Notes: a model not told the origin generated them from the sequence alone. A stretch of 64,000 nt of DNA from Iodobacter violaceini (GCF_011601265.1 NZ_JAAOLX010000011.1:62001-126000); one strand, 5' to 3'; shown: positions 33,949 to 45,603, counted from the first letter of the stretch. Made by a program: numbers and translations.

Positions 33949-35547
33949 TTATTCAGGTTTTTTTCTGAGCAGGGTAAAATGATCTTCTTGCTGTATTAAA
34001 TATTTTTTATTGTTTAGTGATTCAATTAAAGCATTGTCTTTTATAATAAACAATGTTTTATTATCTATGCTGCCGTCTTTTAGCGCCTTTAATACAGTTT
34101 TATTTTCAGGCTGTATTCTGGATGCGTCATGACGGGCAAAATAAGCGGTGTTAATGCTCATTTTATGTTGCGCAGCCCAATTGGCCAGATGAATATAATC
34201 CGGGTCTGCATGTTGCAGCGGGTAAATTTTAAGTGCATTGATACCTTGTGGAGGCTGCTGCCAGAATGGCGATTTTAATGGCGAGGGGCGGCTCAGGCCA
34301 GAGGGAATGCCTTCCTGTTTTAGTGTGGCAATGGTGCAATAGATATCCGCAAATTGTAATATTAAGGCGAGGCTTAAGATAAAGGCGCTCTGCCGCGGTT
34401 TAAATCTTTTTAATAGCAATACGGTGCTGAGCAGAATCAGTAAATAACTCAGGGGCCAGGTAAAGCGGCCAACCGCTCTGAAAACCCCGGTTAGAGCGGA
34501 TATTGCTGCAGGCAATTTTATTTCAATTAAATGATAAGAGCCCAGGGTAATCAGCGGGCTGAGGGCATAGAGGGCCAGCAGGCTGCAGGCTGTTGCGAGC
34601 GGCCACCATTGAATATCGGCTGAATCGGACTGATTCTGTGTGGGTTTTATTAATCTGGCAAGGCTGTTTAAAATAAGATTGATATAGATAAACAGTGCAC
34701 CTGTGCCCATATAATTCATTGCATCATTTTGCTCTGGCCAGGCGGAGGGCAGCTTGTGTAATAAGCCCCAGTTTTTTGAATCAATGACAGAAAGCAAATT
34801 GGCGCTATAGTATATTTGCCCTGCGCCAGACAGCCCGCCAGCGATACAAAAATAGCCGCTGCTGTATAAAAGCGCATAAATATAAATTGGTATAAATATC
34901 AGCGATTGATATCTGAGCCGGGGATTGGCCCATAAAGAAGCCAGCCATAGGGGTAGCAGCATGGCCAGTAAATAGGCGTGAATGAGTGCTGCCAGCCCCA
35001 GAAAGAGATACCAGAGCTTGTTTTGTTTACTGAGATAAGCCCAGAATCCACCCAGAATTAACCAGTGGGCAGACAGGGCAAAGTGACCAACCCCGCCTAT
35101 TCTTGCCATCATGGGGGCACTTGCCAGCAGTAAAAGACTGCTGGCAAGGCAGTAATAAAATGATTGGGTGGTGTATTTGGCGCATTGCCATGCGAGTGCG
35201 CCCTGCAAAATAAAGCAGAGCAGTATCCATATCCCGTGGTATTGGAAATGTTCGCTGAGCAGCGGGGAGAATAATTTAAAAAAAAGAGCAAATAGCGGAA
35301 TTGAATCGGTAAATACAACAGAGCTGGAAATCACCCCGCCGTATTGTGGATTTAAGCCCAAAGGCCAGTGCCAGGTATTATCCTGGCGAAAAAAAAGCCA
35401 TCCAAGATAGCTTTGTGCAGGATCTCCCTGTAATAACCATTCAGTATTGGCCGGGGCCAGAATGTTTTTTCCAAAAAGAATAAAAAACATAGCGGCCCCG
35501 ATCAATGCGGGAATGATCCAGCCCCAATTGGCCTGGGTTTTGCTCAC
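33949..35547 (-). CDS. DUF6311-type polytopic membrane protein, GtrC-like transferase candidate
   Basis: This 532-residue protein with about ten membrane helices carries the block GDPAQSYLGWLFFRQ, WHWPLGLNPQYGGVISSSVV and TDSIPLFALFFKL, which I associate with DUF6311 proteins, putative lipid-sugar-dependent transferases. A soluble periplasmic C-terminal part follows from about 420. The start is a GTG that overlaps the rng stop codon as GTGA, so translation is probably coupled to rng. That leaves a surface-glycan gene expressed with an RNase gene. The gap to the next minus-strand gene is 164 bases. Confidence 0.68.
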   Translation of the reverse strand: MSKTQANWGWIIPALIGAAMFFILFGKNILAPANTEWLLQGDPAQSYLGWLFFRQDNTWHWPLGLNPQYGGVISSSVVFTDSIPLFALFFKLFSPLLSEHFQYHGIWILLCFILQGALAWQCAKYTTQSFYYCLASSLLLLASAPMMARIGGVGHFALSAHWLILGGFWAYLSKQNKLWYLFLGLAALIHAYLLAMLLPLWLASLWANPRLRYQSLIFIPIYIYALLYSSGYFCIAGGLSGAGQIYYSANLLSVIDSKNWGLLHKLPSAWPEQNDAMNYMGTGALFIYINLILNSLARLIKPTQNQSDSADIQWWPLATACSLLALYALSPLITLGSYHLIEIKLPAAISALTGVFRAVGRFTWPLSYLLILLSTVLLLKRFKPRQSAFILSLALILQFADIYCTIATLKQEGIPSGLSRPSPLKSPFWQQPPQGINALKIYPLQHADPDYIHLANWAAQHKMSINTAYFARHDASRIQPENKTVLKALKDGSIDNKTLFIIKDNALIESLNNKKYLIQQEDHFTLLRKKPE

Positions 35548-36998
35548 ACCAAAACCACGTCAAATATTTCCTGGGAATAGGCGTTTTCTACCTGCAAATA
35601 AATCGGCTTTTGAATAAAGTCGGCCAGTTGGGCAAGATTGGCGGATTCTTCATCCAGAAACATATCAATCACGCTTTGCGAGGCAAGAATTCGGTATTCT
35701 TTGGCGTTGAACTGGCGGGCTTCGCGCAGGATTTCACGCAGAATTTCATAGCAAATGGTTTGCGCTGTTTTGATTTCACCACGCCCCTGGCAGGTTGGGC
35801 AGGTCTGGCAGAGCACATGGGCCAGCGATTCGCGTGTGCGTTTACGGGTGATTTCTACAAGGCCAAGGCTGGTAAATGGGCTGACAGTAACCTTGGTACG
35901 GTCGCGGCTCATGGCTTTTTTCAGCTCTTCCATCACGGCTGATTTGTGCTCTTCATTATCCATATCGATAAAATCAACAATGATAATGCCGCCTAAATTG
36001 CGCAGGCGCAGCTGGCGGGCAATGACCTGAGTGGCTTCCAGATTGGTTTTGAAAATGGTGTCATCAAAGGAGCGGGTGCCCACAAAGCCGCCGGTATTCA
36101 CATCCACCGTGGTCATGGCTTCGGTTTGATCGATAATCAGGTAGCCGCCAAATTTAAGATCAACCCGCCGCACCATGGCGTGTTCGATTTCTGCCTCTAC
36201 CGCAAACAATTCAAACAGGGGCCGCTCGCCAGCGTAATGCTTAACCCGAGGCAAAACATCAGAGACAAAAGCCCCGGCAAATTCGCTCATTTTGGCAAAG
36301 TTTTCGCGCGAATCAACCAGCACTTCTTCGGTTTCGCTGTTGACCATATCGCGCAGCACACGCAATTGCAGAGATAAATCTTGAAATAACAGTGATCTGG
36401 CGGGCAGGGTGACTGATTTTTGCTGGATATCGGCCCAGATTTTATCCAGATACTGAATATCGGCGGTCAGCTCTTCATCGGTGGCGTGCTCGGCCGAGGT
36501 GCGGATGATATAACCCTGATGCTTTGATTCGGCCAGCAGTAATTCAAGGCGTTTTTTCAGCTGGCTGCGTTCAACATCTTTATCAATACGCTGGCTGATG
36601 CCGATATGTTTTTCTTGCGGTAAAAAAACTAAAAAGCGCCCTGCAATGCTGATCTGGGTGGAGAGCCGTGCGCCTTTGCTGCCGATAGGGTCTTTGGCAA
36701 CTTGCACCAGCACCGGCTGGCCTTCGTGCACGATGCGCTCGATCCTTTGCACTTCGTTAGGATGCTGGCGTTGCTCGATCACATCGGCAATATGCAAAAA
36801 AGCGGCACGCTCCAGGCCAATTTCAATAAAGGCGCTTTGCATGCCGGGTAAGACGCGTTTCACCACGCCCAAATAAATATTGCCAACCAGGCCGCGGTGG
36901 GCTGATCGTTCTATATGAATATCCTGAACCACACCATCTTCAACGGTGGCCACGCGGGTTTCTTGTGGGGTGATGTTGACGAGGATTTGTTCTTTCAT
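35544..36998 (-). CDS. rng: ribonuclease G
   Basis: This endoribonuclease matures 16S rRNA 5' ends and degrades some mRNAs. The 484 residues are normal. The N-terminal S1 domain (about 35-125) is followed by the RNase E/G catalytic core with the Mg-binding aspartates in TTVDVNTGGF and IIVDFIDMD. The zinc-link motif is CQTCPTCQGRG near 400. It lacks the long C-terminal scaffold of RNase E. Its stop overlaps the start of the DUF6311 gene. Confidence 0.95.
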   Translation of the reverse strand: MKEQILVNITPQETRVATVEDGVVQDIHIERSAHRGLVGNIYLGVVKRVLPGMQSAFIEIGLERAAFLHIADVIEQRQHPNEVQRIERIVHEGQPVLVQVAKDPIGSKGARLSTQISIAGRFLVFLPQEKHIGISQRIDKDVERSQLKKRLELLLAESKHQGYIIRTSAEHATDEELTADIQYLDKIWADIQQKSVTLPARSLLFQDLSLQLRVLRDMVNSETEEVLVDSRENFAKMSEFAGAFVSDVLPRVKHYAGERPLFELFAVEAEIEHAMVRRVDLKFGGYLIIDQTEAMTTVDVNTGGFVGTRSFDDTIFKTNLEATQVIARQLRLRNLGGIIIVDFIDMDNEEHKSAVMEELKKAMSRDRTKVTVSPFTSLGLVEITRKRTRESLAHVLCQTCPTCQGRGEIKTAQTICYEILREILREARQFNAKEYRILASQSVIDMFLDEESANLAQLADFIQKPIYLQVENAYSQEIFDVVLV

Positions 36999-37060
36999 TG
37001 GAAGGGCCCTGTTTTTTTATATTTGGATGGGTCTGTCTTGGTGGCGTTTGTTCAAATTCA

Positions 37061-37127
37061 GGGCGGGTGAAACTCGCCGGAGTGCTGCTCACGTAGCTTG
37101 GGTTACACGATAAAGCTGCTAACCCAA
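37061..37127. repeat. GTAGGGCGGGT-type palindromic repeat, degenerate
   Basis: GGGCGGGTGAAACTCGCC at 37061-37078 is followed by an inverted pair TTGGGTTA (37098-37105) and TAACCCAA (37120-37127). It occupies the gap between holA and rng and belongs with the repeats at 45.05 and 48.31 kb. Confidence 0.5.
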
Positions 37128-37180
37128 CCTGCGAATTTACTTTAAGCTGATAGGAGCAGGTTTTCCTCACCCTTACCATA

Positions 37181-38182
37181 TTATTTCTTCCTTAACAGCG
37201 GCAAGCACATCATCATCAACTCGTCCCACACTTCGCCTTTGCCTATGCCTTTATTCATCTGATCGATGAGGGCGGCGTGGGCGAGGGCGGTTTTTAGCTG
37301 GGCGGCTTTGACGCGGGCCAGGGCAGGCTCTGCCAGCTTTTGTTTTTCGCCCCAGATACGTAATTCTTTAAATAATTGTGCGGTGGGCGTGCCGCGTTGT
37401 TTGCCAAGGCCCAGCCGGTACAGGGTGCGGATTTCTTCAGCCAGCGACCAAAGCACTAAATGTGGTGCTTCCCCTTCGGCCCGCAGGCCTGCCAGCATAC
37501 GGGCAAAGCGGGTGGCGTCCCCTGTGAGTAAGGCTGTGCCCAGCTGAAATACATCGTAGCGCGCCACATTCGCAACGCTGGCTTGTAAATCGCTGACGCT
37601 GATTTCACCCTCAGGGTGCAGCAGGGCCAGTTTTTGGATTTCCTGAAAGGCGGCGAGCAAATTGCCCTCAACCCGGTCGGCTAAAAATTGCAGTGCTTCC
37701 GGGGCGAGTTTTTGCTGCTGGCGTGCCAGCCGCCCGGCTATCCATTCGGGCAATTGGCGGTGTTCGATATTTTTGGCTTCAAGCACTTCGCCTTTGGCCG
37801 CCAGAGCCTGAAACCACTTGCTGTTCTGGCCGGTTTTATCAAGGCGCGGGCAGGTGACTAAGGTGATGGTGTCGGGCGGCAGGCGCTGGCAATAGGCTTC
37901 AATGGCCTTGCCGCCATCAATGCCGGGCTTGCCGGTGGTGATGCGCAGCTCGATTAGTTTTTTATCTGAAAAGAGCGAAAAAGAATTGCCCTGCATTTCC
38001 AGCTCAGACCATGCAAAGCCGGGCTCTGCGGTGAGCACTTCACGCTCTGCATAGCCAGCAGCTCTTGCTGCATCTCTGACTTGCTGCGCGGCTTCGAGCA
38101 CCAGCAGGGTTTCGTCGCCATGCAGGGTGTAAAGCGCGGCAAGGCCTTTGCTCAGGTGGCGGGGCAGATCATCAGGGCGCAT
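37181..38182 (-). CDS. holA: DNA polymerase III subunit delta
   Basis: This is the delta subunit of the clamp loader, which opens the beta clamp during replication. The 333 residues fit HolA. Characteristic parts are YTLHGDETLLVLEAAQQVR at the N-terminus, FSLFSDKKLIELR (beta-clamp contact region near 68-80) and the C-terminal helical collar domain ending LLRKK. It follows lptE by 33 bases in a leuS-lptE-holA operon, the common betaproteobacterial order. Confidence 0.94.
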   Translation of the reverse strand: MRPDDLPRHLSKGLAALYTLHGDETLLVLEAAQQVRDAARAAGYAEREVLTAEPGFAWSELEMQGNSFSLFSDKKLIELRITTGKPGIDGGKAIEAYCQRLPPDTITLVTCPRLDKTGQNSKWFQALAAKGEVLEAKNIEHRQLPEWIAGRLARQQQKLAPEALQFLADRVEGNLLAAFQEIQKLALLHPEGEISVSDLQASVANVARYDVFQLGTALLTGDATRFARMLAGLRAEGEAPHLVLWSLAEEIRTLYRLGLGKQRGTPTAQLFKELRIWGEKQKLAEPALARVKAAQLKTALAHAALIDQMNKGIGKGEVWDELMMMCLPLLRKK

Positions 38183-38215
38183 GGTTAATCCTTACGCTGA
38201 TGGGATGTGGATGAT

Positions 38216-38704
38216 TTACTGCGCATCTTTCAATTTGGCCAGTGCGCTGATGCGGCGCAAAATTTGCTGGGCTGCGTCTTGCTGCATATCGGCTATCAGA
38301 AGCCCTGCTTCAGCGTCTTTACCCAGGCTGTTGTTTTCGTCGTAGCTGTAATCGCGGTTGAGCTGCAATTTGCCATTTTCAATCAGTTGCTGCTCACCGG
38401 CCTGTACGCTGTAAGTAACGCGATAAAACAAACGGTATTCGCTAACCCGGCCTGCATTATTAACTGTAAGCACTTTTTGCTCGGTGCTATCACTCATAAT
38501 ATTAATTACAACAGCGGGCTTAAGCGCATTGAGCGTAACGCTTGGCAGTGTGGATAAGCTTTGCTTCAGCTGCTGGGCAACTGCGCTTTCGCCGATCACA
38601 TGGGCTGTGGTGTACGGAAACGTACCCGGCCCGGTGCCGCGCAAATGAAAGCCGCAGCCTGTCAGCAGGCCAAGCAGAAGCAAAGAGATAAAGGCTTTAA
38701 GCAT
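38216..38704 (-). CDS. lptE: LPS-assembly lipoprotein LptE
   Basis: This outer-membrane lipoprotein plugs LptD and helps insert lipopolysaccharide. From the ATG chosen here it has 162 residues, with lipobox LTGC followed by GFHLRGTG, the LptE hallmark. The remainder is the LptE alpha/beta fold. An ATG four codons upstream (38716) is equally possible, and neither has a clear Shine-Dalgarno. It lies between leuS and holA. Confidence 0.92.
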   Translation of the reverse strand: MLKAFISLLLLGLLTGCGFHLRGTGPGTFPYTTAHVIGESAVAQQLKQSLSTLPSVTLNALKPAVVINIMSDSTEQKVLTVNNAGRVSEYRLFYRVTYSVQAGEQQLIENGKLQLNRDYSYDENNSLGKDAEAGLLIADMQQDAAQQILRRISALAKLKDAQ

Positions 38705-38806
38705 AGATTTGCCCATGGTTAGCTGCGGGTTGGATAAATAGCCGGTCATGGCCGCTGAAACCCGCGTATTGCCTGCAGGTTGCAACGGCCATGCCGCTGT
38801 GGCCTT

Positions 38807-41452
<2,646 letters not shown>

Positions 41453-41497
41453 TTATATCCCGAATGTTTGGATTTCGGGTTTCAGAAGGAAGCTGAT

Positions 41498-42349
41498 ATG
41501 CGTTTAGCGCTTTTAATGGGTTTATTACTCGCCTCTCTAGCCCATGCCGGGCCTGCCATTGTGGAATCCGTACAGCTGCCTGCATGGGTGGAGCGCAGCG
41601 GGATAAAAAAACCACTCTCACCCCAGCTGCAGCTTTTACCAGGAGACCGGATCACAACCGGGCCAGGGGCAAGGGTTTACTTGCAGCTGCCCGAAGGCAG
41701 CCGGGTGAAGCTGGGCGAGAATGCACATTTATCCCTTGATCAGCTTAATGAAGCCAATGGTAAAGATGGGAGTGTTTTTAAGGCTGCGCTAAAAATGGTG
41801 ACCGGCGCTTTTCGCTTTACGACCAATGCACTGAATAAAAACAGCCAGCGTGAGGTGAAAGTCACTGTGGCAGCCGTAACAGCGGGGATACGCGGTACCG
41901 ATTTATGGGGCAAGGCCGATAGTGATAAAGACGTGGTGTGCCTGCTGGAAGGCAAAATATCTGTGGCAGCAGAAGGCAGGCCGCAGGTGGAGCTGAACGA
42001 GCCTTTAAGTTTTTATATTGCCCCGCATGATCAGGAGCCTCTGCCCGTTGGGAAAGTAGAGCCTGAAAAACTTAAAAAATGGGCGGCAGAAACCGAAATA
42101 GAAGGCCATGCCGGTGCGCTTATAAAAAAAGGACCATGGCGTATTACCTGGGCCAATTACGCCAGTGCTGACGAGGCTTTGGTGCTTTATGACAGCTTGC
42201 AGCAGGCGGGGTATCCGGTAAAAATTCGCAGCCAGGCCCGACGCTATCGGGTGGTGCTGGCGGGCCTCACTTCAGAAGCAGATGCCAGGGCCGTGGTGAG
42301 TAAAGTGCACGCACAGTTTACTACTCCGCTGGCAGAAATTAGCCATTAG
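41498..42349 (+). CDS. secreted FecR-domain protein with C-terminal SPOR-like domain
   Basis: This 283-residue exported protein has a signal peptide (MRLALLMGLLLASLAHA). A FecR-type beta domain spans about 30-170: LLPGDRITTGPGARVYLQLP, then GAFRFTT and TVAAVTAGIRGTDLWG. The C-terminal 70 residues (WRITWANYASADEALVLYDS through VVLAGLTSEADARAVV) look like a SPOR peptidoglycan-binding domain. The pairing suggests an envelope protein that binds denuded glycan strands; no sigma-factor/TonB receptor context is present. The start is chosen for AGAAGGA 7 bases upstream. Confidence 0.82.
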   Translation: MRLALLMGLLLASLAHAGPAIVESVQLPAWVERSGIKKPLSPQLQLLPGDRITTGPGARVYLQLPEGSRVKLGENAHLSLDQLNEANGKDGSVFKAALKMVTGAFRFTTNALNKNSQREVKVTVAAVTAGIRGTDLWGKADSDKDVVCLLEGKISVAAEGRPQVELNEPLSFYIAPHDQEPLPVGKVEPEKLKKWAAETEIEGHAGALIKKGPWRITWANYASADEALVLYDSLQQAGYPVKIRSQARRYRVVLAGLTSEADARAVVSKVHAQFTTPLAEISH

Positions 42350-42521
42350 CTTACATTAACAATTTACAATTGTTTCGTGTGTTTTATATGTAAAATACAT
42401 TGAAGCAATTAATTAATTACTAATTTTGTAAAAAATATTTGTTTTTTTCTTAGAGCTACAGCCGCAATGCACTAGATTGATATAAATCCCGTCTGGGTCG
42501 GGGTATCGATTGAGGTGCACT

Positions 42522-43841
42522 ATGTTTTTTAAGCAAAGTCGGCTGATTAGCCAATTAGACAGCGCGGCCGAAGCGGCTTTGCGTGGAGATATGCCACGCT
42601 GGACCATGGATGGCGACGAGAAGCTGCGTGCAATTGGCGATAAATTACATCGCATCTGGCATAAAACCAGCGAAGAGCTTTCTGCGGCCCTGCACGAAAA
42701 ACGGGCTTTGAATGAAGAAGTCAGTGCCTTGCAGGAAGAATTAGCGAGGGAAAAAGCGCAGTACACGGCCTTAGAAACACGTTTTGATCTGGTGAACCGG
42801 GCATCAAGCGAAGGCCTTTGGGATATGAGCGTGGTGGCGGGTGATCCGGTTAATCCCGCTAATGTATTCTGGTGGTCGCCTACCTTCAGGCATTTGCTTG
42901 GGTTTAGCGATGAGCGTGATTTTCCTAATGTGCTGGGCAGCTGGGCTAACCTTTTGCACCCTGACGATAAAGACACTACGCTGACTGCCTTTGCCGATCA
43001 CTTAAATGACAGAAGCGGACGCACTCCTTACGATATTGAATATCGCCTGCAATGCAAAGATAAGCAATACCGCTGGTTCAGGGCCAGGGGGGCTACTCAG
43101 CGTAATAGCGAAGGCGTGCCGCTCAGAGTGGCCGGCTCTTTAGAGGGAATCTCCCTGCGTAAACAGCACGAGGCCGAGCTGGATAAAACCCTGACCAGGT
43201 TCGAGCTAAGCAGCGCAATGCTGTCTGAAGGTCTGTGGGATATGGAAGTCGATGTGGATAACCCGGTTAACCCGCAAAATGCTTTCTGGTGGTCTGAGCA
43301 ATTCAGGGCTTTATTGGGTTTTCATTCGGTGAACGAGTTTCCGGATGTACTGGAAAGCTGGGCCAGCCGCTTACACCCGGATGAAAAGCAAGGTGTGCTT
43401 GATGCATTTGCCGCGCATCTAAACGATAAAACCGGCAAAACGCCTTACGACATCGAATACCGTCTGAAGTGCAAAAACAATGAATATCACTGGTTTCGCG
43501 CAAGAGGCAAAACCCGCCGTGACAATAATGGCGCACCGCTGCGCGTAGTGGGTGCATTGGCCGCCATTGATGCCGAAAAGCAATCCGAAGCACTGAGCGG
43601 CGAAAGCTCGCAAAGGCAAAGCCTGGAAAAAAGCCTGGCCGAAATCGCCACCATCGTCGGCACGATTAAATCAATTGCTGATCAAACCAATCTGCTGGCG
43701 CTGAATGCCGCCATTGAAGCCGCCCGCGCCGGAGAAGCAGGCCGTGGCTTTGCGGTGGTAGCCGATGAAGTCAGAAAACTGGCAGAAAGAACCAGCGCTG
43801 CAACGCTGGATGTAGAAAGCTTAGTCAGGCAGAGTAAGTAA
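42522..43841 (+). CDS. soluble tandem-PAS protein with minimal chemoreceptor signalling tip
   Basis: This 439-residue cytoplasmic sensor has an N-terminal coiled coil (about 45-85), then two closely similar PAS_3-type domains at about 88-210 and 218-340. Both contain SEGLWDM, WW-S, a LLGF segment, HPD and [10 protein letters not shown] or [10 protein letters not shown]. The MCP hairpin tip follows (about 365-439) with [20 protein letters not shown] and [15 protein letters not shown]. No membrane segment or HAMP is seen. The receptor stops soon after the tip, so only a short coiled coil returns; this small MCP form is known in PAS chemoreceptors. GAGGTG precedes the chosen ATG. Confidence 0.87.
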   Translation: MFFKQSRLISQLDSAAEAALRGDMPRWTMDGDEKLRAIGDKLHRIWHKTSEELSAALHEKRALNEEVSALQEELAREKAQYTALETRFDLVNRASSEGLWDMSVVAGDPVNPANVFWWSPTFRHLLGFSDERDFPNVLGSWANLLHPDDKDTTLTAFADHLNDRSGRTPYDIEYRLQCKDKQYRWFRARGATQRNSEGVPLRVAGSLEGISLRKQHEAELDKTLTRFELSSAMLSEGLWDMEVDVDNPVNPQNAFWWSEQFRALLGFHSVNEFPDVLESWASRLHPDEKQGVLDAFAAHLNDKTGKTPYDIEYRLKCKNNEYHWFRARGKTRRDNNGAPLRVVGALAAIDAEKQSEALSGESSQRQSLEKSLAEIATIVGTIKSIADQTNLLALNAAIEAARAGEAGRGFAVVADEVRKLAERTSAATLDVESLVRQSK

Positions 43842-43909
43842 GGCTGCCCGTGTGAGAATGGCGTCGGTGGCAGGCGAGCATCGATGCCATAGCAGAGTTT
43901 GCCTGATTT

Positions 43910-44266
43910 TTACATATCGTTGATTGCAGCCAGGCCGCGGTTAACCACTTCCATACATTGTTTTTCGTCCAGAATATTTTCAATTCCGCCTTGCTTATCA
44001 AAGCATTTGCAGCTGGTTTTTTTAGCGTTTGTTGCGCAGCCGCTGATACTGGCTAAACGCTGCCTGCGCTTATTATCTTCCGCATATTCTTTAGCTCTTC
44101 GTTCGCTGTTTTTTTGAATTTGTTCAAGTGCTTTGGTGGTGCTTTGCACCGCGCCATCCGAGATGCCCCGGCTGATTTCACGCGAGGTATTTTCTATTAC
44201 ACCTGCGTGGGTGTTTAGCGTTATCAGTATCAGGTAGCCAAGTAATAATCGTCGCATATCTTTCAT
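43910..44266 (-). CDS. small exported hypothetical protein
   Basis: About 118 residues, with a probable signal peptide (RRLLLGYLILITLNTHA) and a charged helical middle (EQIQKNSERRAKEYAEDNKRR). A cysteine-containing tail with four Cys (SGCATNAKKTSCKCFDKQ and KQCMEV) may form disulfides. I do not recognise a family. The start is uncertain between two in-frame ATGs three codons apart (44266, 44257). It converges with the chemoreceptor-like gene. Confidence 0.6.
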   Translation of the reverse strand: MKDMRRLLLGYLILITLNTHAGVIENTSREISRGISDGAVQSTTKALEQIQKNSERRAKEYAEDNKRRQRLASISGCATNAKKTSCKCFDKQGGIENILDEKQCMEVVNRGLAAINDM

Positions 44267-44350
44267 ATTGAGTTTTTTATGGTGGGTGTTATCGCTATGA
44301 TATATGGTTACTAACTGACTTGTTATTTTCATTATTTGTTAATTATGGGG

Positions 44351-44463
44351 GCTTGGATTGATCAACCCGCGCTGGGTGAGAATGCCAGCGGCTGACAACA
44401 AGCTAATTACCACTCAGCTTTTTGAAGCACGGGTTACGGCTGCGGTTAAGCCGCCATACATGG
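44351..44463. repeat. left degenerate repeat flanking the ClpP-like gene
   Basis: From GCTTGGATTGATCAACCCGC to GGTTAAGCCGCCATACATGG this stretch aligns, with gaps, to 45053-45185. Both begin near ATCAACCCGCGCT and end near CCGCCATACA. It belongs to the GTAGGGCGGGT family. Confidence 0.5.
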
Positions 44464-44499
44464 CTTGATGTCGCTCCCTCATACGACAGAGGAATTCCA

Positions 44500-45048
44500 A
44501 TGACTTTGCATGTCATTTACTTCATGCGCAGCATCAATCCCGACACACTGGCGGGGCTTCAACATGCCACGCTCTCAGCATTGAAAGAAGGTGCTACCGA
44601 GCTTGTTATTCTCATATCGAGTGATGGTGGAAACACGGACCAAGGGTTTGCTGCGTACCATTTTCTACGATCCCTTTCCATTCCCGTTACGATGCACTGC
44701 ATTGGAAATATTGAGTCTATGGCCGTTGTCATGTTCTTGGCTGGAACCAAACGGCTTATCGTTCCTCACGGCAAGGTCAAAGTTCATCCAATGAACTGGA
44801 GTTTCACCGCGGGGGCTGTCGACCATGCCCGGCTTGCTGAGTGCGTTGCAAGTCTTGACTTCGATGCTAAGCGCTATGCAGACATCTTTGAGGAGCGCAC
44901 CAATGGAGCACGCAAGATCCTACGTGTCCGTTCTCATCTCGAGGGTAAGGCAAAATTATTGGGGGCGGCTGCCTCCGTAGAAGCTGGGATAGCTACTGGA
45001 GTTGAGGATGCTTCAATTCCTGCAACGGCACCTTACTGGTGGGTATAG
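44500..45048 (+). CDS. ClpP-like serine protease domain protein
   Basis: This 182-residue protein has the ClpP fold pattern: LVILISSDGGNTDQGFAAYH, the nucleophile Ser73 in GNIESMAVVMFLAG and His96 in KVKVHPMNW. The third catalytic Asp of ClpP is not obvious in the aligned C-terminal region (SHLEGKAKLLGAAASVEAGI), so activity is uncertain. AGAGGA lies before the ATG at 44500. It has no partner ATPase nearby and is not the housekeeping clpP, which normally precedes clpX. The gene is bracketed by two degenerate copies of an intergenic repeat, suggesting it arrived as a small mobile piece. Confidence 0.75.
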   Translation: MTLHVIYFMRSINPDTLAGLQHATLSALKEGATELVILISSDGGNTDQGFAAYHFLRSLSIPVTMHCIGNIESMAVVMFLAGTKRLIVPHGKVKVHPMNWSFTAGAVDHARLAECVASLDFDAKRYADIFEERTNGARKILRVRSHLEGKAKLLGAAASVEAGIATGVEDASIPATAPYWWV

Positions 45049-45052
45049 CCCT

Positions 45053-45185
45053 GTAGGGCGGGTTGGGTTTATCAACCCGCGCTCAGCCATGCCGCCAATT
45101 ACACGTCACCTACTTGATTACGGCTCCTCAGCTTATTAGCAGCCCTGAATCGAGGTTGCGCCTGCGCTAACCCGCCATACAAGGG
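45053..45185. repeat. right repeat flanking the ClpP-like gene
   Basis: GTAGGGCGGGTTGGGTTTAT opens the element and CTAACCCGCCATACAAGG closes it, an imperfect palindrome of about 130 bases. ATCAACCCGCGCT at 45071-45083 is an exact 13-bp match to 44361-44373. Confidence 0.6.
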
Positions 45186-45603
45186 CTTTTTAGTGCTTTT
45201 GGCACGTTGATCTCGGAGCGGGAATCCCCCGCGAAGTATTTGATTTCTGCTTCGCCAATAAAGTAAGCAAAGAAGGCGACCCCGGCCAGCACGAAACCCC
45301 TCACTGCGGATAATCGGCTCGGCGAAAAAGGCTGCGCGCTCGCTGCCTCGCTACCCCCTTTCCGAAACCCCGAGCCGCTTATTCCTCGCTTCGGCGTGCT
45401 TCAAGGGGATTCTTAAGCCCCGTGCGATGAGCTAATAAATTAACTGGCTTAACGTTTTCGCAATAAAAACCCCGATTAATTAATACATTAAACTGACAAA
45501 TTTCTGGCATTTACCTCAATGCTTGGGTGTAGTATGGTGTCATAAATTGGCTTGCCCCTTGCAATCTGTGGGCGTGTATCTTTGCGCTTACTTGGAGAAA
45601 ATG
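45186..45603. other. GC-rich gene-free stretch with a possible coding remnant
   Basis: No start-bearing gene is supported here. A 49-codon open stretch without a start (45267-45416, beginning AKKATPASTKPLTADNRLGE) has a composition like repeated hypothetical fragments I associate with proteobacterial intergenic DNA. It may be a remnant of a mobile or repeated element. The last 150 bases are AT-rich and must hold the promoter of the SRPBCC gene. Confidence 0.35.

Noticed and set aside
44351-45185. Integron cassette: a GTTGGGT core-like sequence beside the ClpP-like gene
   Set aside because: No matching RYYYAAC partner in the right place, no integrase gene, and the same repeat family occurs at non-cassette positions.
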